From Adiantum capillus-veneris (Eukaryota; Streptophyta; Polypodiopsida; Polypodiales; Pteridaceae), in assembly GCA_014529385.2 (NCBI GenBank), contig CM043967.1, positions 131,499,182 through 131,563,181 on the forward strand: a stretch of 64,000 nucleotides of DNA. The letters are read 5' to 3'. Numbering within the stretch: position 1 is the stretch's first letter; the number at the start of each line of letters is the position of its first letter. Made by a program: the position numbers and the translations under genes. Below the pieces are notes generated by a model that was given only the letters and a program-made list of their open reading frames with translations, was not told where the DNA came from and did no database searches. Positions 1 to 10,660 of this stretch are shown piece after piece.

Positions 1-560
1 TTGATAACTTTTCCTCTCATTTTGAGACGACCTTGGTTGAGAGCCGTTGGTGCTGTACAGGATTGGGGCAAGGGCACAATCTCTATGTATGGCAAGAAAG
101 GTGAGAAGAGGGTGTTTGACATGACCACCCATCAACCTTTGGCATTAGAAGATGTGAGTGAAAATGATGAATTTGAAATTACCAGTGAAGAAACTTCTGA
201 GGATTCAGATAGCAGTTTTGCTTCTAGCTCCAATGATGAAGGTTAAGTGTCATTCCTACTACTGGATGGGGAAAAGGAAGAAATTGGTGATGTGTTGCAG
301 GTGTCAGGAGATATAAATGCTTCAAGCCGTTTAGAACAACTTGAAGAGTTAATCAAACTAAATAAGAATCAGTAGTGAAGAAAGAGCTGATTCAAAACAT
401 GCTGAGTACTGATCTGATACAAGAAGAGAGAAAGGAGTACTTAACAATGTTGGATAGGTTTTCAAACCTTTTCATCACCTCGTATCAAGAGATCAGGGGC
501 TTTGTTGGGAATCCAGTGATGATTGACTTAATTGAAGGGGCAAGGCCAGTCAGATAGAAG
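1..560 (+). pseudogene. Ty3 (T1) protease tail and linker, broken
   Basis: C-terminal part of a retroviral-type aspartic protease followed by an acidic linker. The first frame (1-246) carries the LRRPWLRAVGAVQDWGKGT block typical of the end of plant Ty3 proteases, then an E/S/D-rich stretch. The same block occurs in the T2 element at 62,190-62,870 (ILGRPWLLAMGAKQDWGKG), which gives the assignment. A stop at 244-246 and a frame change separate it from the next frame (375-557), a helical pre-RT region. The protease active site lies upstream of the window. Seen: motif and order. Known: Ty3 pol order PR-RT-RH-INT. Inferred: defective, because of stops and shifts. Confidence 0.75.
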
Positions 561-569
561 TTAAGAAGG

Positions 570-1443
570 ATGGGTAAGAAGCAAATGAATGCTTTGAAAG
601 AGGAGATAGTTAAATTATTGGATGCAGGGTTCATTGTTTTGGTTGATAATGCGGATTGGGTGAGCCATGTAGTGATCAATCCAAAGAAAGATGGGCGTTG
701 GAGAGTCTGTATTGACTACAAGCCATTGAATGCAGTGACCATGAAAGCCTTTGCCCTTTATTGATCAGCTTTTGGATGTTGTGGCTGACTTTGAGAGATA
801 CAACGTTTGTGATGGGTATTCAGGGTATTTCTAGCTTATCCTTGCTCCTGAAGGTAAAAAAGAGACTACGTTCATCACTCCTTGGGGCTGTTTTTGTTTT
901 TGATGTCTTCCTTTTGGGTTAACAAATGGGCCTAGATCGTTTGAAAGGACCCCATTTCTTGGGAAGTTTTTCAAAGGGTTCATAGATGGTTTCTATGTAT
1001 ATAGCTCGGGAGCATGTTCAGAAGCTTGAAATAACTTTTGCAAGGCATGATGAATGCGGGGTCAATTAAACCCTAAGAAATGTCATTTTCCACAGCCAAG
1101 AGTGAAGCTTCTTGGACACGTGATCTCAAAAAATGGAATTGAGACAGACCCAAAGAAAGTGGAAGCCCTGTTGTTGCTAACATCCCCAAAAGATACAAGA
1201 CAATTGGCCACTTTCATTCAAAAGGTTAAATACCTCTCTTGATTCATACCTTTGGCATCGCATCTATTGTACCCATTGCAGCAAGTGGTTAAGAATGATC
1301 CATTAGAGTAGACACATGACTAAGAAGATGTCTTTGACAGAGTCAAAGAAGTGTTGAGTACGCTTCCTATTATGCAAGCCCCAAACTGGCAAAAGGACTT
1401 TTATGTCAATCCATTAGTGGGAGATGATGCAATTGGAGCCATG
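570..1443 (+). pseudogene. Ty3 (T1) reverse transcriptase to start of RNase H, broken
   Basis: Reverse transcriptase of the T1 element. The N-terminal block (570-764) reads LLDAGFIVLVDNADWVSHVV then PKKDGRWRVCIDYKPLNA, classical RT motifs. From 765 to 1,050 frames change repeatedly; the LPFGLTNGP block can be seen near 910-930. The catalytic Y/F-x-D-D loop is not recognisable: the expected place reads GFIDGFYVYSSG. A clear frame resumes at 1,054-1,242 (GQLNPKKCHFPQPRVKLLGHVISKNG), then connection and the first RNase H strand up to GDDAIGAM at 1,443, where element A interrupts it. T2 at 61,304-62,190 is the closest relative in the window. Confidence 0.85.
1439..1443. other. Target-site duplication CCATG, left copy
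   Basis: CCATG ends exactly where the LTR of element A begins (1,444). The partner is the reverse-complement copy at 16,916-16,920, directly beside the other LTR. Five bases is the normal Ty3 duplication length. The partner is inverted because of a later inversion (see Findings). Confidence 0.8.
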
Positions 1444-2344
1444 TGTGGGACGGGTGTCTAATCTCACTCCTATCTTATTGCAAATTTAGCGAGAACCACG
1501 ATTAAAATGTCAATCCATGGAATGAATCTCACTTGACTAGTGCAGAGAGGCTACAAGAGGTTGTCAATCTCTCAAAAAACAAAAAACAACTCGCATCTAA
1601 CTCAAGCTACACTCAAGTAACTAAAATCACCAAAAGCCAATCGCTCATTGGTAAACAAATCACATCCGTTACAACATCAAATGACATCCAAACATAACAA
1701 AACTTCTAGGACATGTTTATAAGCCCTAAGCACACATACTTATGGTCTCAAATCCGACTTTAGGTCAAGTAAAAAAATTACGATTATTAACAACAATGGA
1801 TGTTTGACCTAGTCGTTTTCGACCTAGAATACATCTACATGCTTAGCAATGATGCTCCAATACCCCGCCTATGCTTAGTTTTTGATTTTGAAGTGTAAAT
1901 TCCTACTTATGATAAAATTAGGCAGCGGGTTGGCGATGCCAAAAGCTACAAAATACTGTGAGATGCTTACGTCAATGCGTGGAGCTCTTACCTGCGGTTG
2001 CAATGCAACAAACGTGACAAGTAGGAAGCGAGATAAGGAGAGAAGTGAGAACCATTAGCTCACGTTGTGTATTTTATTATAAAAAAACTTTTTATTAACT
2101 TACAAAAATTGGCTTTTATACCTTAGCCAAGGTTTTTGGTGGTCAAAACTAATAATTTGGGAACTAAAACGAAAGATGGGTAATGACAGGTTGATACAAT
2201 TTGGAAACTTGTAGCCCCGACTCATCAATTACAAGGTTTGTTCGTAAAATAGGAGTTACAGTATTCTCGATTTATCAAAATAATAAGTGTTTTTACAATG
2301 AGAGCTCCAAAAAAAATGATATCCAAGTTAGCTTGCTGCTAACA
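1444..2344 (-). mobile_element. Element A 3' LTR (minus orientation)
   Basis: 901-bp long terminal repeat. Read on the minus strand it starts TGTTAGCAGCAAGCTAAC and ends CCCGTCCCACA, so it has TG...CA ends. It aligns along its whole length with the reverse complement of 16,921-17,849 at roughly 90% identity by eye. It is the 3' LTR because a polypurine tract abuts its minus-strand start (2,345-2,360). The TATA-like CTATATATACCC of the other LTR is missing: the sequence here runs straight from CCTGTCAT to TACCC. It carries one copy of the AATNNNGATT palindrome core near 1,777. Confidence 0.85.
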
Positions 2345-2360
2345 TTCCCCCCTTCTCGCC
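2345..2360 (-). other. Polypurine tract of element A
   Basis: On the minus strand GGCGAGAAGGGGGGAA lies immediately before the LTR start TGTTAGC. This is the expected position and composition for the plus-strand primer of an LTR retrotransposon. It fixes the orientation of A and identifies 1,444-2,344 as the 3' LTR. Confidence 0.8.
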
Positions 2361-2379
2361 TGTGTCATCCCTTGACACA

Positions 2380-5300
2380 GCTTTATGGGCTGAAATAGTC
2401 ATCAGATTTACGATTGGCGAGGCGGTCTTTAAGTGCATTTAGAGCCTTTTCGTATTTGATCTTTCTCTCTTTATTTGGCACTTGTAAAAACTGCATAGTG
2501 ACTCTGTTTTTAAGCTCAACTATGGAGTAGCCTACAAATCTCGAAGTCAGGTTGCTGATCACTGGCCCAAAAATCTTCGTTCGCCAAGTGAAGCACCCTG
2601 TGTAGAATGCTTCCTCAAATGCCAACATATTATGTGAAGATAAGAACATGCATCAGGCGTAGAAGCCATAGAGAACTTATTCGAAAGGTTGACCACTGAG
2701 ATTGTAGCATAAACCTTTATTATCCTCGAGGAATGACATCCATGGGACGCCTGCTTGCTCTGGATCATGAAAAACTTCGATGCAGGTGAGCAACATTCGA
2801 CAGATTTTATAAAGCATCGCACATGATAGATCAGGTAGATTTTTGAAGAAGGACATGACACCCGTTAGGGTTTTCACCATGTATTCTTCTGTTGGAGGTC
2901 CCTTTTCTAGAGCTGGTAGTCTTGGGTAGTTCAGCCATGTTGGCCACTTCTTCATTATTGCCTCATATGCTTGCTAGGTCCTTACACTTGGTACAAGACA
3001 AAACATGGGATCCTTTTGTAGTGATGCAGGTGCTCTTGTGAATAGAATCAGATACCTTGGATTCTTGTTCAACCAACTCAACCTTCACTTTAGGTGGTCT
3101 TCATCTACGCCTTCTACTTACATGTATTTGTATAGCCTCTCTTTGACTTGGAGCAACTCTACCTTTATCAAAGGATAGGGCAGGGATTGCTGATACCATT
3201 GTGCATTGATTCGATTGGGAGTGAGTTGAGTTACATTGACAGAGTGAAGAACTCTCAACTCCCAATCCATTGCTGCTTTCCACTGCTCATCCACCTCGTG
3301 GGTAATCTTTTCTTTGAGTGAATCTTCCTCAGCTTTTGACATCTGGACCATTGGCACTGTATCAGATTCTGTTAATTGTACTTGGAATTCCTCTTCGCCA
3401 CCTAGACCTTCTACTGGCTGTGTTTTTATTTCAGCAAAAGATACCGAGGGAATGTCGATGTGTGGCTGCTCTGAAGTTCCTGCTTATTTCTGTGTATCTC
3501 GCCTTCCATCTCTCAGCAGCTGGTTGACTCTTTTAAGCTCGGCTATTTCTTTTAGCAGCTCTTCTTCTCGTTGCACCCGCAGTAAAGCCATGTCTCTGTG
3601 TTGAGATTGCTCCAGCTTTAGCTCTAGCTTGAGATCTTTGCTATTTTTCTCTAATGTTTTGTACACTTCATCTGTCCCTTTGATCGGGGCTACCTGCGGG
3701 ATTTTCTCGTATTTGCCGCAAAAAAGTTGTCTGATCATTTATTCTCTGCTCTGAATATTGTAGGGAGGCGTTCACTACATCTAAAAGCACTTGAATCTTT
3801 TGAGCTGACAAGGTTGTAGTTAGAAGTTCGTTGGTAATCTCTATCAGTTGTTCATCTTTAGCTTTGCAAGCATCTCTGAGCTTCATAAGAAGTTCACCTA
3901 ACTCCTCCATCTCCTTTTGCTGTTTGTCTCGTGCTAGCTGATGTTGTTCAGCTTTAGCTTTCAATTCCTACACTTGTTTTTGTAGATTGGTGATGACGTT
4001 TAATCTATCTTCTAACTGTCCTTGGAGAGCGTCAATCACCATCTCTAGTTCTTTAGCCTTTGTGCTGCACCTAAGTGCTACTGTTCGGAGTCTTTCCGTC
4101 ATATCCTGCATTTGCCTTGCATATTTATTGACTTACATGATTACCTCATCATTTGATTGCCAATCCTCATTTCTTGTGAGTTGCCTAGACATCTCGGTAG
4201 TCTTTTATGACTTTCTTGGTGGCGTCGTGGCGATTGGTTGTTCTTGCCCTTGAGGTTGTGGTTGGCCTTCTTCTTCTTTGTCATCTTGAGGCTTCAAGGA
4301 TGCCTCTGCCGTTTCATGCTGTGTGAAGGTAGAAGGGGTTTCTTTTGATGCCCGTTCTTTTGTTTGTTCAAACATTGTGGTCACTTTTGGTGCAAGTTTC
4401 GTTGCCCTTTCCGACTTTGGTTCTTGTGCTTTGTCTTGATCCTGTGTAGTGGCTACCTGTTGTGCAGATTTTGCTACTTCTTTCTGTTCAGGCTTTATTT
4501 ATTTTGTGGATCTATCCGCTGGTGATGGTAGTGGGCTTGGCGTGGGGTGATCATGCTGTTTTGTAGCACGTGAAGAAGGTCGAGGAGACATGTCACCTTC
4601 TTCATGCTGGGATTCTCCTTGTGCGGTTGCTTCTGCTTGTTCTTGCTGCTCTGCCGCCTTTCTAGATTTCCATTTTGCTTCTGGTCTTCTTTCAGCTTTA
4701 ATGCTTTGGACTTCTGATACATTCTTTCTAATAACTCTGTGGGGTCTTTGGCCTCTTTCCTAGCATGGTGCTTTGTTCTTGGCCCTTTGAAGTTTATAGG
4801 TACCCACTTTGCAGGGTCCTTGCCTTGTGCTTGGCGGCTGCGTTCATAGGAGTGCTTTTCTCTCTCAAATCTCGCCTGCTTCTATTGTGGCTCCTCCTAA
4901 TGTCCTGCCACAGATTTTCTTTTCATCTCTTCCCTTCAGACTGTTTTTTCCTCATTATTGGAGCTTTCAGTACTATGCCGTTCTGGCGAGCTCTCAACAG
5001 ATTCTTCATCAAATTTGTATGTTCTCTTGGTAGATCTTGTGGATTGAGGGAAAGGTTGTGTAGAAATGATCCAAGTGTTCTGATCTGGGGCAGGTGACAA
5101 GTTATTAGCCATGCCGATAGCATGGTAGGCAATTCTTGTGAGAACCTCTGGTGCTCCTAGATATGCTATTTTACCCTCTTTCTTTGTTCCCTTTAGTGTG
5201 GACAACATGTACTATGCGTGGTCAATTGGTTACTTGGTTGTCGACTTTAGAACTTGTATAAAAGTGGTTGCAATTGCATGATTGGGTGTCGTGTACCTTG

Positions 5301-5990
5301 GCGGTCTCTTGGCGAGGAAGTGAAAGTGTTGGTGGTATAATCTTGCAGGTTCTTCCACCTGTTTCTAGATGATATCTACAAATGTGGCAACAGCTATTTC
5401 CTTGGTGAAGGTTCTTGCCGTTTTTTAACCTCTTGCTCTCATTATCATTCCTTCTGCTCGGCAGTTTGAGAGCTTCTGCCACTATCTCTTTTGTAATCAC
5501 CACTTCTACCTTGTTCCCTTACTGGTCGGAGATCTGGGCAATTCCATCTTCTTTGATTGTGGATAAGAGCTCATAAGGTTTTTGGAAATCCACTTTACAT
5601 GGCTCTTTTTCATAAAAATCTCTAAGCCCCACCTTCATTTGGCTTCTTTGGTCTCGGGCTTTGCTACGACATCATATACTTCTTTTGGTAGAAGTTGCAG
5701 TTCTACCTGATGTCCTTCTTCGCTTTTGAATCTACATGTGAACACTGTGGTGTTGTTCTCTTCCAACTGTTCTCTTGACAAATAGGTCGCTTTGGCAGTT
5801 TTGATTGAGCTGGGGTCCAGTTGGTATGGGGGTAGCTCTTGCAGCTCCTCCTTTTGCGAGAGCTTCTTCTTGGCTTTCTCTGTAGCTTGCATGGCTCCTA
5901 TTAAGTGAATAGAGTGTCAACATTAGCAAAATTGACAGATTCTTCTCTGAAATGTCCTTCAGTCTGAATTGCTGACACATTGAGTCCAAT
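2380..5990 (-). pseudogene. Element A long 3' ORF (ORFX), coiled-coil protein, decayed
   Basis: A long minus-strand reading frame, roughly 1,150-1,200 codons if its stops and shifts are ignored, lying between the second palindrome array and the polypurine tract. It ends a few codons before that tract (KSDDYFSP). Order: a K/E-rich start near 5,890; a segment VITKEIVAEALKLPS (near 5,460-5,503) that recalls domains of plant mobile-element proteins; a basic, S/T-rich middle; a strongly heptad-like Q/E/K/L stretch about 3,480-4,140, probable coiled coil; and a W/F-rich C-terminal domain (2,383-2,960, e.g. MKKWPTWLNYPRLPALEKG). No RT, integrase or nuclease motif seen. In Athila/Tat-like elements this position can hold an env-like or accessory ORF. 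I do not recognise the protein; no signal peptide or convincing membrane segment seen. Confidence 0.55.
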
Positions 5991-6059
5991 TTACTTCAAA
6001 TCAATTTTTGAACATGCATAGATGCATCAAAACATGTAAAGGTTAAATTCATGAAGTCA

Positions 6060-6690
6060 AAACAAAAAATTGCAACAATCGCGATTATTTACAACATAGT
6101 AATTTTTTCAACTTTTTACAAACTTGGTATTATAGGCTTGAAGTATATACCAAATAGATACTCTGAGTGAAATATGGAGTTATTTGGGTGTACATGATGA
6201 AAATGGTGCCAGATTTAGGCTTTAGGTCTCTGAAACAGTAGATGTAAAGAAATTTTGAGATTTTGAGCTCCAAATTTGTTCAAACTTGACTATTGGACTT
6301 AGGACATCATGTATTTTGGTTCCATGATGGCAAAGTTGCAAATTCATCCCATTTTGGTCAAAAAGTAACTAATCGCGATTATTAACTTTTTCATCAAAAT
6401 GAACATTTTTTGGTACAACTTGGTTCTAGGCATGATATAGACCCTGTGTATGTGATATGAGGTGATTTGGATCAAAAAATATGGTTCATAACTTAGAATT
6501 TGGTTTGCAAGGACTTCTTTGCGTTTTTTGGCAATTTTCCAAGTTATAATCGATCATTTTGGCTCATACTTGAAATTTAGCATGTAATAGGTGCGTACAA
6601 GTGATAGGTGAGATGATGATACAATTTTCAATCCAAAATATTACAAAAGTATATAATCGCGATTATTTACAACAATCAACATTTTCTTGC
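6060..6690. repeat. Palindrome array 2 of element A
   Basis: AT-rich non-coding DNA with three copies of the core AATCGCGATT (6,077-6,086; 6,371-6,380; 6,655-6,664), spaced about 290 bases. Longer flanks around each core (…ATTATTTAC) match those in the array at 15,600-16,630, and a degenerate core is present in both A LTRs. The text between cores is weakly repeated, with phrases about tens of bases long such as variants of AACTTGG…TAGGC. Confidence 0.75.
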
Positions 6691-8190
6691 AAAACTTGGA
6701 AATTTTGACCTAAACACATTCTATACACCTAAACAAGTCCTAAATTGAATTTGGTAAAATTTGGTCTTGCCGGCATCACTTTGTGCTTTGTCGACTCTGA
6801 AATCACCAATTTTTGTGACTACATGGTCTGTAGCCTGTTGGTTAGTTGAGGCTATGGACTTGTCCGCAACATAGTCGTGAAGCAACTCATCCAATTTTGG
6901 CCCATTTGGAGTCAGTTTGACCTCGTATGTCGAATTTGACGTTTTATAGCCTTCAAGCCGTTTTTTGCTTTTCAAGGGATTGGCTTGATTGATTTTATGA
7001 AATCAATCATATACATTGTGTATAGACCTCGTATGCAAGCTGTCTGTGGAGTTAGAATGCAATTTTGTCATCTGTCAAAAACCTAGCTTTTCTACTTGGG
7101 GCCCCCTCGACCCTTGCCGAATGGTCAACTATTGATATAGAAGTGTTCTATTATGTTGGGGTATGCTACAGTTCAAGTCTCATCCGATTTGTTGAGCTTA
7201 CAGACCGCTATGTTTTATTTTTGGTCGTAGGTCTTCATGCACTGCTCGGATTCTACGGTTCTTTCCAGGGGTTTAGACTAGCTACCAACCGTACAAAATG
7301 GATCATTGATAAGTATAGAACTTACCCCTCATGTCTCGTATGAGACGCCGTTAAAAACAGGTGACTGTGGACTCTGAATAATATGCGCGAAGAGGGTCGA
7401 AAAGCTCTCTCTCCAAAGGCAACAAGTGGAAATGAGGTGATTTTAGCCTACCTTGGGTATCTATACCCGGACTTCCCGAACCATTTTTTCTCAAATTTCG
7501 CTATTAGTCCTACTAGGTTGTGAAATCTATGTTAGACTCAAAAATGTCCCCAATCGGATTCTTGTAGCGCATTATGCAAGAATTCTGCAAAAGTAGGTTT
7601 GGTCGCCTAATTTAGGCTTCCCGCTTCCATCTACCGATTTGATTGAATTTTTTTGTGCTTGTTCGCCTTGTCTTTCTGATCACCACCGTGTCTTCAATTT
7701 TTCCATCTGAGCTCCTTTGCTATTTATTATGATTTGAGCTGTTTATTGAAACAATCAAGAAAAATAACAAAATGTGCTAAAAAAGCAAAGTAAAAATCCA
7801 ATCATTAAAAAATCTATTGAAAAACACAGCTTTATTATTTTCTGTTGGATGTTTCTACTTTTAAGTCTCAATATCAAGAAAAATGATGAAAAATAACCAA
7901 AAAGGACTATTTTTTGATGATTTTATGATAGTATATACACTATTTACAACCATCGGAGAGATATTATCAGTTAAATTTTTTTCTATTGATGATTTATAAG
8001 GACATTATTAGGTAATTTTGTAAAAAATCACACGTTAACATCAAACTTTTTCCTCCCTCTTCAAACATTACTCTTAATTACTTAGTTTTCTTCCACCCCT
8101 CCTAGGTGGCGTTCTCCGGGACAACTGTGTGTATGGGATGAACAATTGTGTCTATGCATAGCCTTGGTTGGCTCTACCATGTGTTGAAGA
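6691..8190. other. Non-coding interior of element A, unassigned
   Basis: About 1.5 kb with no coding signal I can support. Short open frames (6,721-6,975 minus; 7,065-7,343 plus) have no recognisable motif. The 7,680-8,050 stretch is very AT-rich. A G/C-richer patch around 7,090-7,130 contains GGGGCCCCCTCGACCC. It sits between array 2 and a protease relic. Confidence 0.5.
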
Positions 8191-8199
8191 TCAATGTAG

Positions 8200-9410
8200 T
8201 TCGAACCATTATGCTGTGCAAGAGTTGGGGCTTGATAATTAACTATAAGGGTTTCTGATGTCGAGGCTTTGTGATGCTGTCTTCCAAAGAGAAAATCTTG
8301 TAGCTTGTGTGCTCTTTACTTGATTGTACCATCAGGTCGCTTTAGCATGCTGATTGCCTGAGCTGTTGGAATCACTTTTGGTTGTTCTCGAGTTTTTACT
8401 TGCCATTGATACCTTGGTTTGCTTGGTGTAGAATGGTATGGTTGAATGTTTTGAGGCTTAACTCTTCATTGCTTGAATGGTTTTATGGTTTGCGGAGAAG
8501 ATAAGTGCTCTTGTTTCTTCCAAATCCATTTCATGTTAGGTTCCTTGCTCAAAGGTGCTCGTCTCTGTGTTTTTAACCTTGGGACCGTCTTTGGTTTTGT
8601 CGATGGTGTTTTGGACACCCATATTTGAATCAACTTGTCCTTAAGCTGTGCTTTTGGTACCCAAATTTGCTTGACTCCTTGCATGCTACTTGTAGCATTT
8701 TATTGTCTATAGGATGGAGAAGATTGATTGCTTCGTGATTTACCCTGCTGATAACCTACCTTCCATTCCTCCTTGCTTGGTGCAATTGGAACAATGCGTT
8801 GTCCACCTTTAGGTGATAGCTTGGACTGATTTGTATCCCAATCTGGTACTGCCTTGTACGTCCGCATCCATGAGATTCCAAGAATCATCATCTCATTCAT
8901 ATGTTCATCTGGTAAGCATACAAACTGATGAGGATGTTAACATCCATGTACTATCACATTTAAGTTGACTACTCCCAATGTTGGTGTTGTGTTCTTGTTG
9001 CATCCTTTGATGGTCGCTATTCCTGCTGTCAAAGACTGACTTGTTGCTTTCTTGTATGTGGAATAACTGACTGCATTTACTCGATCTCCTGTGTCGACCA
9101 ATGCATTTGTGCTATGATTGTTGAGCTTTACTTTGATGCGAAGGTCCATTCTATCTAACCATTCATCATCTGTTGATACTGCATCTTTCGACAATTCCCA
9201 TTGTCGGCGGTCATCTATTTCCAGGGTGTTGATGAGAATAGGTATCTGTTGATTCTTGAGAGCAGCTTTCCTTTCTTCTTGGGCTTCATCAATCACCTGC
9301 TGTCGTTTTATCTTCCTTTTCTTAGTTGCATGAATTCTTTCTAGCAATTCATTGGTTAGTGGCAGCTTGTACTTCTTTAAACGACATCCACTAATCCAAA
9401 TAGCCATTGG
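8200..9410 (-). pseudogene. Second retroviral-type protease relic inside element A
   Basis: Minus-strand frames 8,937-9,407, 8,700-8,900 and 8,466-8,684 read as one broken protein. A basic helix (about 9,250-9,370) precedes NALVDTGDRVNAVSYSTYKK, an aspartic-protease active-site block (D-T-G), and ILGISWMRTYKAVPDWD, the C-terminal ILG-W block. Then comes a K/P/Q-rich tail with repeated QIWVPK/QIWVSK words. A similar QIW-word tail is visible on the minus strand at 44,700-45,300. Because A already has a DSG-type protease at 11,784-12,113, this one comes from a different Ty3 lineage or an old fusion. The join to the RT relic lies near 9,415-9,420. Confidence 0.65.
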
Positions 9411-9419
9411 TTCACCATC

Positions 9420-10660
9420 TAGGGTGGATAACTTAACTGACCTTCCCTTTCAATGGTGGTATAATTTTTTTTTGCCACATTCAACTGTCGGCTAGCATAA
9501 GAAATAGGAAAATCAATTTTCTCGTCTCCTAATTGAGCTAGTATACACCCAATGGCAAAATTGGACGCATCTACATGTATGTGAAAAATTTGGAGCTAAG
9601 GTGAAGCTTGCTTAAGCTTCATGAAGGATTCTTCACATGCCTCAATCCACTCAAAGTGTGTAATCAAGCTATACATGGGTTTTGCAATTATAGCGTACAT
9701 ATAAATGAATTGTCCGTAATATCCACAATGTCCCATGAAGTCTTGAACGCACTTGACTGTTTGTCGGTCTAGGAAAATCAGCAATAACATAAATTTTATC
9801 CATATCAGTAGCTATGCCATTTTTAGACACTATATGTCTAAGAAATTTTCCTTGTCTACCCATGAATGTGCACTTTTTAGGAATTAAGCAAATCCTATAA
9901 AATCTACATTTTTCAAATACCTTTTTGAGGTGTTCAAAATGATCAGCTTGGATTGATGTGTACGCATAGATCATCCATATATACTTCCAAGAATTTCCTA
10001 AGATATTCGTTAAAAGCATGGCTCATCAATCTTTGGAAGGTGTCATGAGCATTAGTTAACCCAAAAGGCAAAACCCGATAGGCAAAAATACCCCATTCCG
10101 TTGCAAAGACAGTTTTTATGCTGGTCTTTGGGGTCAACCAAAAGTTGCTTGTATCCTAAAAATCCATCTAAGAAGCTGTAAGACTCTTTACCTACAAATC
10201 GTTCTAAAACATGCTCAGTGATTGGAAGAGGAAAGTTGTCCCTAATGGTAGCTGCATTCACTTTCTTGAGGTTGACACACACTCGTAGTTTTCCATTTTT
10301 CTTGCGTACTACCACAATTGGAGACACCCAATCTATGTGTTCAATCTCATAAATGAATTCAACTTCTTTTAGTTTTTCAACGTCTTCTTTGATCTTTCTC
10401 ACAAATGTCTCATTATATGTATATGGCCTTTGTCTACTTGGTTTTGCATCATCTCTCATGGGTATAGTATATTGACAGATTTCTGGATCAACACCCTTGA
10501 GATCCTTGTAAGACCAAGCAAAGATATCTCGGTATTCTTTTAGTAAGCTTAACAAAAGCTCTTCTTCTTCTTCTTCTTCTTCTTCTGTTAGGTCATTTGC
10601 AATGTAGGCTGGCCTAGGATCTTCTCCTGGTTCAACCAAATCTATTTTTTTTTGCATTTT
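9420..10660 (-). pseudogene. Element A reverse transcriptase and start of RNase H, broken
   Basis: Minus-strand Ty3 RT. It begins with an acidic run encoded by a TTC/GAA repeat (10,560-10,590), then YRDIFAWSYKDLKGVDP, a typical plant pre-RT block, DWVSPIVVVRKKNGKLRVC and the PLPITEHVLERFVG region. A frameshift lies near 10,050-10,140. The catalytic loop is intact as VYMDDL (near 9,970). Thumb (IPKKCTFMGRQGKFLRHIVSKNG) and connection follow. RNase H starts at about 9,600 (VDASNFAIGCILAQLGDEKI) but stops abruptly near 9,420, joined to unrelated protease sequence; the remaining RNase H and an integrase are missing. Tat-like by motif style. Confidence 0.85.
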
